Part shown: positions 27,253-37,500 of the stretch, in pieces | Layout: each line of letters begins with the position of its first letter | Numbering within the stretch: the first letter of the stretch is position 1 | Assembly (NCBI RefSeq): GCF_019204045.1 | Contig: NZ_JAGSPC010000001.1 | Span: 682,001 to 746,000, forward strand | Direction: 5' to 3' | DNA: 64,000 nucleotides | Origin: Erythrobacter crassostreae | Lineage (GTDB): Bacteria > Pseudomonadota > Alphaproteobacteria > Sphingomonadales > Sphingomonadaceae | Program-made: the position numbers and the translations under genes | Notes under the pieces: model-generated | Told to the model about the DNA's origin: nothing | Database searches by the model: none | Seen by the model: only the letters and a program-made list of their open reading frames with translations

Positions 27253-28305
27253 TCAAAGGGGTGGTAGCGGATAGGACGCTGGATCATGCCAGCGCTTGTC
27301 GTAAATGGACCGTTCCCTTCCAGCAATAATATTTTGCTGAAACGCAAGAAGGTTGCCTTCCGGATCACGCGCATAGCGCATCTTCCATCCACCAAGCGTG
27401 AAGGCGGGTCCGGCAAATTCGATGCCCTGAGGCTCAAGACGCGTTATCGTGCCATCAAGATCAGTGACTTCGAACGACAGACTGTTGTAGCCGATCCGCT
27501 CGAGCGTCCAGTCGGTGCGCGATACAGGTGTGGGCGGCGTTTTGAAGTTCCAGAATTCAAGCTCGAAGTTCCATGTCGCAAACCAGCTTGCGGTGACGAC
27601 AGTGCCATCAATGTCCACCACATCATCGATTGTCGCTATGCGCGTCTCTTCGAGTTCGCGATGCGGGCCATAGCCAAGAATTTTTGTGTAGAAATCAACC
27701 ATCGCAGCTTTGTCGCCCGGTACATTTGCGATGTGGGTAAGCCACGCATCGTCCTGTCTGCGAGGTCGCTCCAATTGCTCCATCTCGATCATGGTTCCGT
27801 CGGGATCGAAGCCGTATGCATACGTAACCCCCTGACCGAGCAGATCAATCGCACTGTGTCCGCGCGAGAGCATTTCCATACCGGCTTCGCGAAAGCGCTT
27901 ATAACCCGAATTGTCCGTTTGGGTTTGCCAGCAGATGTGAGTGTACCCCGGCCCAGACACTGACCGCCGTTCGGCTTCGGCAGCGCCGTCCGGCTCAATA
28001 TCAACAAGCACGAGAAAGACCGTCGGGGTTTCGACAAGCGCCATTTCAATCTGTCCCTCGCGCTTATTCAGAATTTCCGAGGGCAGCGCTGAAGCATCAA
28101 CCATCGTGCGCTCGATGACATCGAAATCGACAGCAGCGCTGTAGAATGCGACGGTCTCATCGATATCAGAGACCGTGATACCGACGTGATGCACTCCCAG
28201 AATTGCCTCTGCCGCGGCCGGAGCGGCTTGGGCTGGCTGCGTTTGCATGTTTAAACATCCTGCAAGGGGCAGGCTGATGACTGGCAGTACGATCCAAGCT
28301 CTCAA
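27253..28305 (-). CDS. Lipoprotein with two VOC (glyoxalase/dioxygenase-fold) domains
   Basis: A 350-residue protein from a TTG start whose TTGA overlaps the stop of the dehydrogenase, implying translational coupling. A lipoprotein signal ends in LAGC (C17). Two VOC modules follow: residues about 35-175 begin HHVGITVSDIDETVAFY, and about 185-320 begin THIANVPGDKAAMVDFY. Each ends in a D-P-x-G-x-x-x-x-x-x-Q/E segment (FDPDGTMIEMEQ; RDPEGNLLAFQQ). VOC enzymes are metal-dependent dioxygenases, epimerases or lyases. A membrane-anchored extracytoplasmic VOC protein is unusual. Confidence 0.85.
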   Translation of the reverse strand: MRAWIVLPVISLPLAGCLNMQTQPAQAAPAAAEAILGVHHVGITVSDIDETVAFYSAAVDFDVIERTMVDASALPSEILNKREGQIEMALVETPTVFLVLVDIEPDGAAEAERRSVSGPGYTHICWQTQTDNSGYKRFREAGMEMLSRGHSAIDLLGQGVTYAYGFDPDGTMIEMEQLERPRRQDDAWLTHIANVPGDKAAMVDFYTKILGYGPHRELEETRIATIDDVVDIDGTVVTASWFATWNFELEFWNFKTPPTPVSRTDWTLERIGYNSLSFEVTDLDGTITRLEPQGIEFAGPAFTLGGWKMRYARDPEGNLLAFQQNIIAGRERSIYDKRWHDPASYPLPPL

Positions 28306-30152
28306 TTGGTTTCTCCCCTTGGGCGATAAGCAAGCAGGACATTGCCACCGATTTCGCCAAACTTGTCATATCCAGAGTTCACGAAGACCATGCCTCCGGC
28401 GACAACGACCCCCGCACTGTCAATCGATCCGCCCCTTGCCTCGACGCCATTGACGGTTGTGAAAGCCTTGTTGGTCTCTTGCATCCACAACACACGCCCA
28501 TCATGAGCGGAATAGGCGAGCAGCTTTCCATTGTGCGCCCCTGCGAAAACGACACTAGGAATGGCGGTCAGCGGCGCAGACAGCGCGGTCTGACACGCAT
28601 AACCAGGCTCTTCGCATGTGGGCTTTTCGATGCGAGACCAGAGCTTGCGCCCTGTCGCCGCCTCGAAAGCATGAATTCCAGGGCGGGCCGGACCGACTGT
28701 GAATCGGTTGCCCGGCGTATCGGCAATCGGAACCCACAGGGTTTTGCCATCGCTTGCCATCCCCCAGTGAATGCCGCCGTTAAACCCGCCCATCCCGGCG
28801 CGTTCGCGCCACACAATGCGGCCCTTATTGTCAGGGTCCATGCCAAAGACCTCGCCGGACTTTTGACCCGCGAGGATCATGTCTTTCCCGGATGGCAATT
28901 CGACAAGAATCGGTCCGGCACCGAAATCAAAATCTGGCCCGTCTTCTTCGGGGCAATTTGCTTTTGGATCGCGTCCGCAAGAGGCATTCCAGGCATCTCC
29001 AGCGATTGTTTGGGAGACCCAACGCAAACTACCACTTGCAAGGGACAATGCTACGATAGCATCGCTGTTGCCGTTAGCTGGCGAGCTGTAATTTTCGCCT
29101 GTTCCAACATACAATAGTCCACGTTTTTCATCGATCGCGGGGGTCGACCAAACTGGTGCACCACTAGGTGCGAGTATATTCACCCCGGCCCGGGTTTTGC
29201 CTACGATCTCTGGTTTATCGACCGAGTACCAGCGCCACTTTTGCTCGCCGCTGTCCGCATCGAGAGCTGTGATCCCACCCCTGAAAGTGCAGCAAGCATA
29301 TTGATCGTCATAGGCCGATACGACTTCGAGCGAGGACATTGGCACGAAGAGTGTTCCCTCGTGCCAGGCAATACTTCCGGTTATCGTACCGTCTGGATGA
29401 TCCCTTAACGATCTGGACCAGCGCTCTTTGCCTGTGCGGGGGTCAACAGCGTGAACCACCGCATCAACATCGCCGAAATAAAGGGTTTCGGGTGTGCCAT
29501 CCGATCCAGTTGCGATCACGGGCGCATTGCGCACTTCGGCCCGCGCATCATAGCTCCACCAGATGCAACCCGTCTGCGGATTCAATGCGTATACGTGACC
29601 CGATTGGCTGCCGGTGAAAAGCGCCTCTTTGGTCACTGCGGGCTGGGACCGCGCCCGTTGTGCACCGGGAAAGCCGAATGCCCATGCGAGCTCAAGCCGC
29701 TCGACATCGCTCTCGTCCAACCCTGCGTTTTCACGGGTTTGGAAGCGGGTGTTGGCTTTGCTGTTGCCCCAACGGTTCCACAAAGGCGAACCAGAGAAAC
29801 GCAGTGCTCCTTCGCAGCGCGGGCCGGTTGCTTCGCGCGACGATTGCCCTTTTCCGAGGTATTCAGACAATACGATGCGATCAATTGCGCTTAAAGCCGC
29901 AGATTGAGCCTGCATAATACCGCCGTTCATGGAGGCGAGAACTTGAGCTTGGCTACGCCCTTCAAGCGCTTCGCGGGTCGGAGCGCCATTGATGCCCCCG
30001 TCATGGCATGAAGCGCAATTTTCGGCATAGAGACGCTCTGCAAGCGCCGCTTTCCCACTTTCGGGTAGGTCGGTGGCTCTTTCAACAACTGGCGGTGAGC
30101 AAGCAGCAAGCGCGGCACACAGCATGCCAAGTACCGCAATTGAGCTTTTCAT
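28302..30152 (-). CDS. Lipoprotein cytochrome c-PQQ dehydrogenase (polyvinyl-alcohol-dehydrogenase-like)
   Basis: A 616-residue protein with a lipoprotein signal (ALAAC, C18). The N-terminal c-type cytochrome site is C46-A-S-C49-H50, and the distal Met is probably in the SMNGG region. An eight-bladed PQQ propeller follows, with repeats such as GHVYALNPQTG and DAVVHAVDPRTGKERW. The order heme-then-propeller resembles cytochrome-type polyvinyl alcohol dehydrogenase, which oxidises secondary alcohols in the periplasm. The actual substrate is unknown. It is the first gene of the minus-strand operon and is divergent from the hydrolase. Confidence 0.85.
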   Translation of the reverse strand: MKSSIAVLGMLCAALAACSPPVVERATDLPESGKAALAERLYAENCASCHDGGINGAPTREALEGRSQAQVLASMNGGIMQAQSAALSAIDRIVLSEYLGKGQSSREATGPRCEGALRFSGSPLWNRWGNSKANTRFQTRENAGLDESDVERLELAWAFGFPGAQRARSQPAVTKEALFTGSQSGHVYALNPQTGCIWWSYDARAEVRNAPVIATGSDGTPETLYFGDVDAVVHAVDPRTGKERWSRSLRDHPDGTITGSIAWHEGTLFVPMSSLEVVSAYDDQYACCTFRGGITALDADSGEQKWRWYSVDKPEIVGKTRAGVNILAPSGAPVWSTPAIDEKRGLLYVGTGENYSSPANGNSDAIVALSLASGSLRWVSQTIAGDAWNASCGRDPKANCPEEDGPDFDFGAGPILVELPSGKDMILAGQKSGEVFGMDPDNKGRIVWRERAGMGGFNGGIHWGMASDGKTLWVPIADTPGNRFTVGPARPGIHAFEAATGRKLWSRIEKPTCEEPGYACQTALSAPLTAIPSVVFAGAHNGKLLAYSAHDGRVLWMQETNKAFTTVNGVEARGGSIDSAGVVVAGGMVFVNSGYDKFGEIGGNVLLAYRPRGETN

Positions 30153-30167
30153 TCCTCACCCCATTCG

Positions 30168-30192
30168 TTACTGACGAATAATACAATAGTGG
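30168..30192. promoter_or_regulatory. Candidate TetR operator / divergent promoter element (copy 2)
   Basis: This element matches 23351-23376 closely (TGAC-AAT-ATACAATA-GTGG). It occupies the short space between the divergent starts of the dehydrogenase (30152) and the hydrolase (30205), where one repressor could control both. Confidence 0.5.
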
Positions 30193-30204
30193 AGGTTGCT
30201 GTCA

Positions 30205-31254
30205 ATGCGAAGGCTTGGTTTGATTCTGGCAGGCAGCCTGATTGCGACTTCCGCTTGTGCCCCGACGCTGCCAATAAATGCAGAGTTACCGGTTCAAGCT
30301 GAAAACCCTGTGTCCGCTGACCCTGCTGCAGAATATGCCAATGCGCTTGCTGGTCCCGGGGCGCCCTATCGCGAAGGATATGTCGGCGAAGGCGATAATC
30401 GTATCCACTACGTTGAAGCAGGCGAGGGGCCGACGGTCCTTTTCGTTCACGGGTTCCCTAGCTTTTGGTATGTGTGGCGCGATCAGATGGAGGCGCTGCG
30501 CCATTGCCGCCGCGTGATCGCGATCGACGCGCTGGGCGCGGGTCTATCTGCGAAGCCCAAAGCAGAAGAAGCGTATCGGGTCGAAATTCTCGCCCGGCGT
30601 TTACACACCCTTATCGGTGAGTTGGCTCCCGGCGAGAAAATAATGCTTGTTGGACATGATTGGGGCGGCGCGCTCGCTTGGAGCTACGTTCAATCGGATG
30701 CGAGCAGGGTGGAAAGACTAGCCGTGTTCAGCGCGCCTTCCTACAATCTCTTGCTTGACCTGCTTGCAAATGACCCTGAACAACGCGCAGCGTCTAGCTA
30801 TATGCCAAAGCTTCTGGAGATCGACCGCCAGACGGCGTCCACGACTGCTTTTGCGCAATCATTTTTCGATCTCGCATACCAACGGATGCTGGATACAGAC
30901 GTGCTGGACGCACGTGAGGGAGAGCTTTTTAAAGATGCACTTCATCGCGAGGGTGCGCTTTATGCTGGAATTCAGTGGTACAAAGCGAATATCCCGGCAT
31001 TTGATAACCTCGATCCCGCAAGCGCCTATTGGCCAAAGGCGGGCACCAGAACCGATGTGCCGGTCTTGCTCGTTCGCGGCGCACAGGACCGTACCTTCGT
31101 CCAGCGAATGGAATTTGATGCACTCGATGAAGCAACCGACTTGACCACCTTAACGATAGACGGCGTCGGTCACTGGACACCATTCCAGGAGCCTTTTGCT
31201 TCAAATGAGGCGCTTGCTGAATTCATTCTCGGTCAAGGCAGAACTTGTCGTTAA
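30205..31254 (+). CDS. Lipoprotein alpha/beta hydrolase, epoxide-hydrolase-like
   Basis: The ATG at 30205 follows GGAGG at 30191-30195 and gives 349 residues. A lipoprotein signal ends ATSAC (C18). The catalytic domain has an HGFPSFWYVWR oxyanion region, an Asp nucleophile in VGHDWGG and a late His in GVGHWTP, as in epoxide hydrolases and related dehalogenases. HGFP with W-Y-x-W-R favours the epoxide hydrolase branch over haloalkane dehalogenases. It is anchored outside the cytoplasm and divergent from the dehydrogenase, so probably works in the same extracytoplasmic pathway. Confidence 0.85.
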   Translation: MRRLGLILAGSLIATSACAPTLPINAELPVQAENPVSADPAAEYANALAGPGAPYREGYVGEGDNRIHYVEAGEGPTVLFVHGFPSFWYVWRDQMEALRHCRRVIAIDALGAGLSAKPKAEEAYRVEILARRLHTLIGELAPGEKIMLVGHDWGGALAWSYVQSDASRVERLAVFSAPSYNLLLDLLANDPEQRAASSYMPKLLEIDRQTASTTAFAQSFFDLAYQRMLDTDVLDAREGELFKDALHREGALYAGIQWYKANIPAFDNLDPASAYWPKAGTRTDVPVLLVRGAQDRTFVQRMEFDALDEATDLTTLTIDGVGHWTPFQEPFASNEALAEFILGQGRTCR

Positions 31255-31505
31255 CTCACTGCACGCATTGTCGGGCCTTCGTGCCGATCTAAGTCTTGGG
31301 AGATGCCGACTTAAGCGCCGCAGAGCAGGTATTTGTCGTGATGTCAGGCAAGCTAGGATGGCTTTTTGTGGACCGTTAGCAGACAATCTGCTCCTTTCCG
31401 AAAAGCTCGAAAAGCTGCCGTCCAGTCCAAGGCATAGTTTGAAGTTCCAATGGGCTAACGCCATCGAACCTCTGTGTCGCTGCACGGATTCTGGCAGTGA
31501 TCATT

Positions 31506-34394
31506 CTAGCGCTGGTCCAGCTCCGCAATTTCGATGGCGGGCAAGATGAAAGCAGTCACGCTGTCTTCTTGTTTGAAAACCTCTTTAGCCAGAACATTGA
31601 TCTCTTCGACGGTTGCTTCACGGTAAGTTTTCTCGTGCGCCCGGAAAGTTGCAAGCCCATCGGATCCCGTTTGTGCGTCTCCGAGCACATTTAGCCAGTA
31701 TCCGTTGTTCTCAAATATGCTGTTTAGGTCTTCGATCAGCGGAGTGAGGGCACGATCAAATGCGTCTGAGTCGATGCCCGTTTCTGCGAGCTCGGTTGCG
31801 ACGCGCAAGATCCCGCCTTGCACTTTTCCGACGTCTTCCGGTTTTGCGGTTACTCTTGCCAAAGCATAGCCGTATCCATCGAAAATCGAATTCGAGAATG
31901 CGCCAGCACCAGGAGAATAGGTCGCACCCATCTCTTCGCGCAGAACGTCAGTCAGGCGGTTGCGGAACACTCCGCGCAGCACCCGCATCCGATACGCATT
32001 GGCAGGATCACTTGCATCGGGCGCAGGCCAATAAACATAGACCAAGGCCTGCTCTTCATTGCCGCGATGGTAAAAGCGGTTGGGAGTCTCGCTGCCAGAT
32101 GGAAAGGCAAGGTCGGCGTTAGCGCCAAAATCGGCCTTTTGGTCAGCGCGCATGGGCAAGGCTCCGAATGTTCGAGCGATCTCACGCACGACAGCTTCCT
32201 TGTCGACATCACCGACAACAGTGATCTCAATGAGACCGGTCTTGAATTCAGGCTCGACCCACTCGCGCACTTCGTCGAGTGTCGCCGAGAGAAAACTGTC
32301 GATCCCGTCATAGCCGTAACGGGTGTCGCCTGACCTGATCAGTCGTGGGAGATACTTGTTGGCCACCGCACCCGGAGAGGAATCATGGGTCGGGTACCAA
32401 GCCTCCATATTGCGAAAATGCCGCTCCGCGATCACTTCACGAAACGCAGGAGCGGCAACCTTTGCAGCCATCAGGTTTAGCTGGTCAGATAGATCATCGG
32501 CGCCGGTTGTACCGAGAATTTCGAACGCGTCATTGTCGATCATAGTCCGCGTTAACGCACCCACCCGTTGCCCGGCGAACAGAGTGCGCAAATCATTCGC
32601 TGTGTGGCCGACGACGCCGCTCCGGCTAAGGACGTTTAGTCCAAGCCGCCGCAAACCTTCGTCCTTACGGGGCATGGACATAAAGCCTCCGCCGACGCGT
32701 ACTCGAATGTTGATCGTACCGGTATCGAAATCGGTCTGCTTGAAATTGAGCCGCACATTGTTTCCAAATTTGATCAGGTGCGCATCCGCATCTTCAACAA
32801 AAATATCCGATACCACTTCGCCCGCAGGACCGAAATCTGTGTAGGCGAAGCTACCAACATCACGCGCTTCAGGTGCAACTACGGCGACTTGCTGAGACTG
32901 TTTCAATGCTTGTGCCAGGACCGTCTCGGCATCTTCCAATGGTTCGCCCGACACAAAGTAGACAGCCGGATTTTCATATCCTCGCCAAGCATCGCGAAAG
33001 GCGGCGTTGATCTCCTCGACGGTCAGGCCTTCGGCGATAGCGTTGAAGCGATCGAGGCTCGATTGCGGCGAAGTAAAAACCCGCTCATCAGCGAAAGCGG
33101 ACACCAGCGCCTGCGCATAATTGTATTCAAACCCGGCATAGGTCTTACGGGTATTGGCACGCTCGACGGCGGTCCCCAACGAACGGCGATAATTTGCAAT
33201 CTGCTCATCCAGCTCCTCTTGAGAGAACCCGAACTGAACCGCTCGGCGCAATTCCTGTTCGGCTTCGGAAAGCGCTGCTCGCCAGTCATCTGGCGTGGTC
33301 CGAACGTTCAACAACATCCCGTCGACTACATCATCGACACTCGAACGAGATGACAAACCTGCAAGATAGGCGGCGGTTCCATTCTGAACAGCGCGAGACA
33401 TCCGTTGATTGAGGATGCGGGTCCCTAAAGAGATAATGGCATTGTCGCGCCTGGTAGCAGCCGTATCCGGGCGCTTAGTATAAGGACGCAGTGCGGCAAT
33501 AGACACCGAAGTCATCAAGCCTTCATCGTGATAGGCGTATACAGTTCCAGGGACGATGCTCGCCTGATTGCGCGGTCTTTGCGGCAGAGCCGCCCCGGCT
33601 GGCTGCCAGTCGCCAAAATACTCCTCAATGCGGGCAATCGCGTCCTCGGGTTCGAGATCGCCAATGACCGCAATAAAGGTGTTTTCGGGCCGATAGTATC
33701 CGCGATAATAAGAAACAAATTCTGCTCGCGGCATAGTTGCGATGGTCTCGTCAGTGCCGATGGGAAGGCGATCAATCAGTCCGCTCCCTCGTGTTAAAAA
33801 CCCAAGGCGATCGACAAACGCCCGAAACTGAAGCGAGTCCCGCGCAAGTTTCTCTGAAGCGATCACGCCGCGCTCCCGTTCTATCGCGCCCGCGTCAAGG
33901 AGCAGGTTTTCGGCGGTTTCTCGCATCAAGAAGAAAGCCTCGTCAAGCACCTCGTCTTCAACCGAAGGAAGGTTGAGCTTGTACGTAGTCTGGTCGAAAC
34001 CGGTGCTGGCATTCGTATCTGCGCCAAAAGATAGGCCATACCGTTCGAGACGTTTGATCATCTCTCCTTCGGGAACATTCACTGATCCGTTGAAAGCCAT
34101 GTGCTCAAGAAAATGTGCAAGGCCTAATTGCGCCTCGGTTTCATTGACTGAGCCGGTGTTGATCTGCATTCGAACTGCGGCAACATCGCTAGGCGTTTCG
34201 TTCTTCATAACGGCGTAGCGAAGGCCATTGCTAAGGGTGCCGTAGATCACGCGCGAATCGGGTTCGAGATCACTCGCTTCGTGTGCGAAAGCCGGGGCGT
34301 CCGGCTCCTGCGCGACCAACAAAGCAGCGGGAGCGCCCACCAGAAATACTGCTGCGGCAGGCGCAATGATATGGCGAAAGAGAGTGTTTGGCAT
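31506..34394 (-). CDS. Secreted M16-family zinc peptidase (pitrilysin type)
   Basis: The ATG at 34394 has AAAGGAG seven bases upstream and gives 962 residues with a signal peptide ending near LLVAQ. The inverted zinc motif is H94-F-L-E97-H98. The usual tandem of M16 half-domains follows, with an inactive second half from about residue 520. M16 enzymes degrade peptides inside a closing chamber. Its position behind a TonB receptor recalls the FusA/FusC ferredoxin-import pair, so it may process an imported peptide or protein. A terminator separates it from the receptor gene. Confidence 0.9.
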   Translation of the reverse strand: MPNTLFRHIIAPAAAVFLVGAPAALLVAQEPDAPAFAHEASDLEPDSRVIYGTLSNGLRYAVMKNETPSDVAAVRMQINTGSVNETEAQLGLAHFLEHMAFNGSVNVPEGEMIKRLERYGLSFGADTNASTGFDQTTYKLNLPSVEDEVLDEAFFLMRETAENLLLDAGAIERERGVIASEKLARDSLQFRAFVDRLGFLTRGSGLIDRLPIGTDETIATMPRAEFVSYYRGYYRPENTFIAVIGDLEPEDAIARIEEYFGDWQPAGAALPQRPRNQASIVPGTVYAYHDEGLMTSVSIAALRPYTKRPDTAATRRDNAIISLGTRILNQRMSRAVQNGTAAYLAGLSSRSSVDDVVDGMLLNVRTTPDDWRAALSEAEQELRRAVQFGFSQEELDEQIANYRRSLGTAVERANTRKTYAGFEYNYAQALVSAFADERVFTSPQSSLDRFNAIAEGLTVEEINAAFRDAWRGYENPAVYFVSGEPLEDAETVLAQALKQSQQVAVVAPEARDVGSFAYTDFGPAGEVVSDIFVEDADAHLIKFGNNVRLNFKQTDFDTGTINIRVRVGGGFMSMPRKDEGLRRLGLNVLSRSGVVGHTANDLRTLFAGQRVGALTRTMIDNDAFEILGTTGADDLSDQLNLMAAKVAAPAFREVIAERHFRNMEAWYPTHDSSPGAVANKYLPRLIRSGDTRYGYDGIDSFLSATLDEVREWVEPEFKTGLIEITVVGDVDKEAVVREIARTFGALPMRADQKADFGANADLAFPSGSETPNRFYHRGNEEQALVYVYWPAPDASDPANAYRMRVLRGVFRNRLTDVLREEMGATYSPGAGAFSNSIFDGYGYALARVTAKPEDVGKVQGGILRVATELAETGIDSDAFDRALTPLIEDLNSIFENNGYWLNVLGDAQTGSDGLATFRAHEKTYREATVEEINVLAKEVFKQEDSVTAFILPAIEIAELDQR

Positions 34395-34512
34395 CGCTGG
34401 CTCCTTTTGAGTGCGCGCGGATTCGACAACCCGATAAATCGCATTCGGTTCGACCAAGCATGATGCGGTAGCTCGCGTCTTCCTCAGTCAAAGAGCGAAA
34501 AATCTTGCGACA

Positions 34513-34553
34513 AACAGAAAACGCCGCGCCCGCTTGAACGGGATGCGCGGCGC
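34513..34553 (-). terminator. Rho-independent terminator after the TonB receptor gene
   Basis: Read on the - strand, CGCCGCGC pairs with GCGCGGCG with an inner CCG/CGG extension, followed by TTTTCTGTTT. It lies between the receptor stop (34585) and the M16 ATG (34394) and could limit read-through into the peptidase gene. Confidence 0.7.
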
Positions 34554-34584
34554 CAACTGGTCTAGTTTGGTCAGGTATCTAAGT

Positions 34585-37500
34585 TTAGAACCTCGCTCTG
34601 ATACCGCCTGTAACTGTCCGCCCGCCGTTAAACTGATAACCGTCCGGGAAGAAGAAGGGGCTGCTCCCGCCGCCGAACTCAGAAGAAAACGCGCGCCTCA
34701 AATCGATGTCCTGCGATCCGCGCAGCAAATCATCGCCCTGCAGGTAGACCGAGAAATTGGTACCGCCCACATCAAACGAATAAGACAGCCGGACATCAAA
34801 CGTGTCGTACGATGGGAGCACCGTGTCGATACCATTCACCTGAAACGAAGAGGCCGTTGCGGATTGATGGGTGTAGATTACTCGGCCTTCAAATCCGCCT
34901 TCGGCATAGCTGAGCGAAGCGTTGTAAATCCATTCAGGCTGATCTTCGAGGAAGCGATTAAGTTCAAACTGGGCAAGGTCTCCGTTGTCATCGCGCCCAG
35001 AAACTAATGTGGGGAAATCCCCCTGAGTCCACGTCAGATTGCCTAGAACCGTAAAGTTCGAAAGACGGCCCGGCAAGAAAGTCAGCTGGCGAATGGCTTC
35101 AAGCTCAATCCCGTAGATCTTACCTCCACCTCCGTTTTCAGGACGATTGCGAAGGAATTCGGTCTCATCATTGAATGCCACCAGATCCGGACGGGTGGTC
35201 GCAAGATCACCAAAGCTGTCGAGGATCTCGTCGCGGACGGTTGTGTCTGATCCATCTTGGAAGAACACATTCGTGAAATTGTTTTTGACGTTCTTGTAAA
35301 AGAAGCCGGCTCGGATCAACCCCGGCGTATCGGTAAAGTAATACGCCACATCGAAATCGAAGTTGTCCGTGATGGTCGGGCTGAGATCAGGGTTTGCTTC
35401 ACGAATTATCGCGCGATTGACGGTTGGACGCAAGTCGAGCGAGACCTGCCGTGGACGCCTGATGAGGCGCAAATCTGGATTCACGGTAGAGCGGAAATAG
35501 GCGAACCGTGCGACCAAATTATCTTGTGGCCGGTAATTGATGATCACGCTGGGCGTGAACACTTCCTGTGCTCCAGCCAGATTTGTGAACTCAACCAGTC
35601 CGGCGTTTACGAAGGTTTCGCGCGGCTCAGAGGGCCCCGTTGCTGGCCTGACGCTCGGTACGTTGATCGCTTGCCCAGAGCGGAACACTCTTTCATATCT
35701 GCCGCCGCCGACGAACTCGAACTTGCCTACATTGATCAAAGCTTCAAAATAAGCAGCTGTGCGGTCCTCGATGGTCTCGGTTGGCACAAGCCCGCCGGAG
35801 TCGAGGATCGGATCCAGGTTGCGCCGGTCGACAAAACGGAACCGCTCCTCGTTCTCGGGTGTGTTCGGATCGTCTGCCAAAAAGTTTGGCAAGCCGTTGA
35901 AGATTGCATCAACAGCCGCGCCTGTCAGAAATGGCGATTGGAACGTCTGTGCCCCGATATCGCTCAGCGCCTGATTGTCGACAAGGCCGGTGCCGAAAGC
36001 GTCTAGTCCGGTGTCTCGCCCGAAGATTCTCGTATAGCTTTCAACAGATAGCAGCGCGCCGGTCGAAGTTGTCGCAAATACATCGTCATTGGCATCACGC
36101 TCTGATCGATCCCATTTAATCCCGGCTTCGACATATTCGAGCCAAGAAAGTGAAGGCAGATAACGCGCGCTTCCCTCCAAGGTGTAGGCCTCAGTCGGGC
36201 TGTTAGTCAGCGTGCGGCTCGCAGATGTGACGTTGTAATTTGCGGGATCATTAAGGAAATCCGACCCAGCCTGACTTAGCGATAGGATCGGCAGGCCATT
36301 TGGCTGGAAGATGACTCCGCCTCCGACAACACGATCGGTCAGAGCAGCATCGTCATCAGGATTGATTTGGATCGTCGTCGGATCAATCAAGTCCACGAGG
36401 TTATTTCCTCTATTCCCCAGTGCGCTCAGATTTGCGTTGTTGGATTGCGATTTCGCGAACTGATACCCGGCCTTGTAATTGAAAACCCAGCGATCAAGAT
36501 TTGTCGAACCGCGCAGGCTAACTGTATCCTGACGCGCTTCGAGATCTGTCACGTTGAATGACAGGTTTGGGCGAAGAGCGCTTAGAGTGGTTCGGCGGCG
36601 CACCTCTCCGCCAAGTTCCGGGATCGGCAAGTCAATGCCGGCCGTCAGAAAGCTAGCCGTAGAGCGTGCTGTTTCGGCGTAGGAATTCCGCTGGATACGC
36701 TGCAGATCGAGCCGCAGATTCGTCGTGTTGCTGACGTCCCATGCAACATTCAATGACGCGGTCAGGTTTTCCTCTTCACGATCACGGCGAAGATAGCTGA
36801 CCCCGCTTTCGAGGCGGCTGTTAAATTCCTCATCGAACGGAAATTGCTGCGAAGCCGGGACGCGGAACAAGGATGTAAAACCCGCGGGCAATACTTGTGG
36901 AATGACACCAGCGACGTCTGCGTCAAAGTTCCGGCGATCAGTCTTCCTATACTGAACATTGGCAACCACGCCGAAGCTGTCGGTCAGCCGTGCCGAGAAC
37001 AGCCCATTGATCTGATATTCTTCGCCAAAATCTGGATCAAGGCTGGTTTCGCCTTCAACCCCGATCTGTGCTGTGATGCCATCATAGTCGAGGCCCGACT
37101 TGGTCTCGATCTCAACAAGACCGCCAGACCCAGTGGACTCCATGCTCGGCAAAAGCGACTTCTGGATTGTGATTTCAGAGATGTTGTCAGCCAGAAATCC
37201 GGACAAGTCGATTGTGCGTTCGAAGCCGGTTCCTTGCAATTCAAGGCCGTTCAGCTGGACGTTGATTGCCTCCGAAGAGAACCCGCGAACGGTGATCCGG
37301 TTGCCCTCGCCAGTTGCATCATCTCGGCCAAAGGCCACACCTGACACCCGCCGCAGCGCCTCGGGCACGTTCTCGGCCGGAAAACTGCCCAGCAGGTCAG
37401 ATGAAATGACTGTGGAGTTGTTCGCTGCGCGCAGCTGCTGGTTGAGCGATTTTTGAAGACTGCTAGCATAGCCGAACACGGTGATGTTGTTCGAAGTCTC

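Noticed and set aside
30205..31254. Haloalkane dehalogenase
   Set aside because: The oxyanion region reads HGFP with W-Y-x-W-R, which favours epoxide hydrolases; the Asn typical of dehalogenases is absent.
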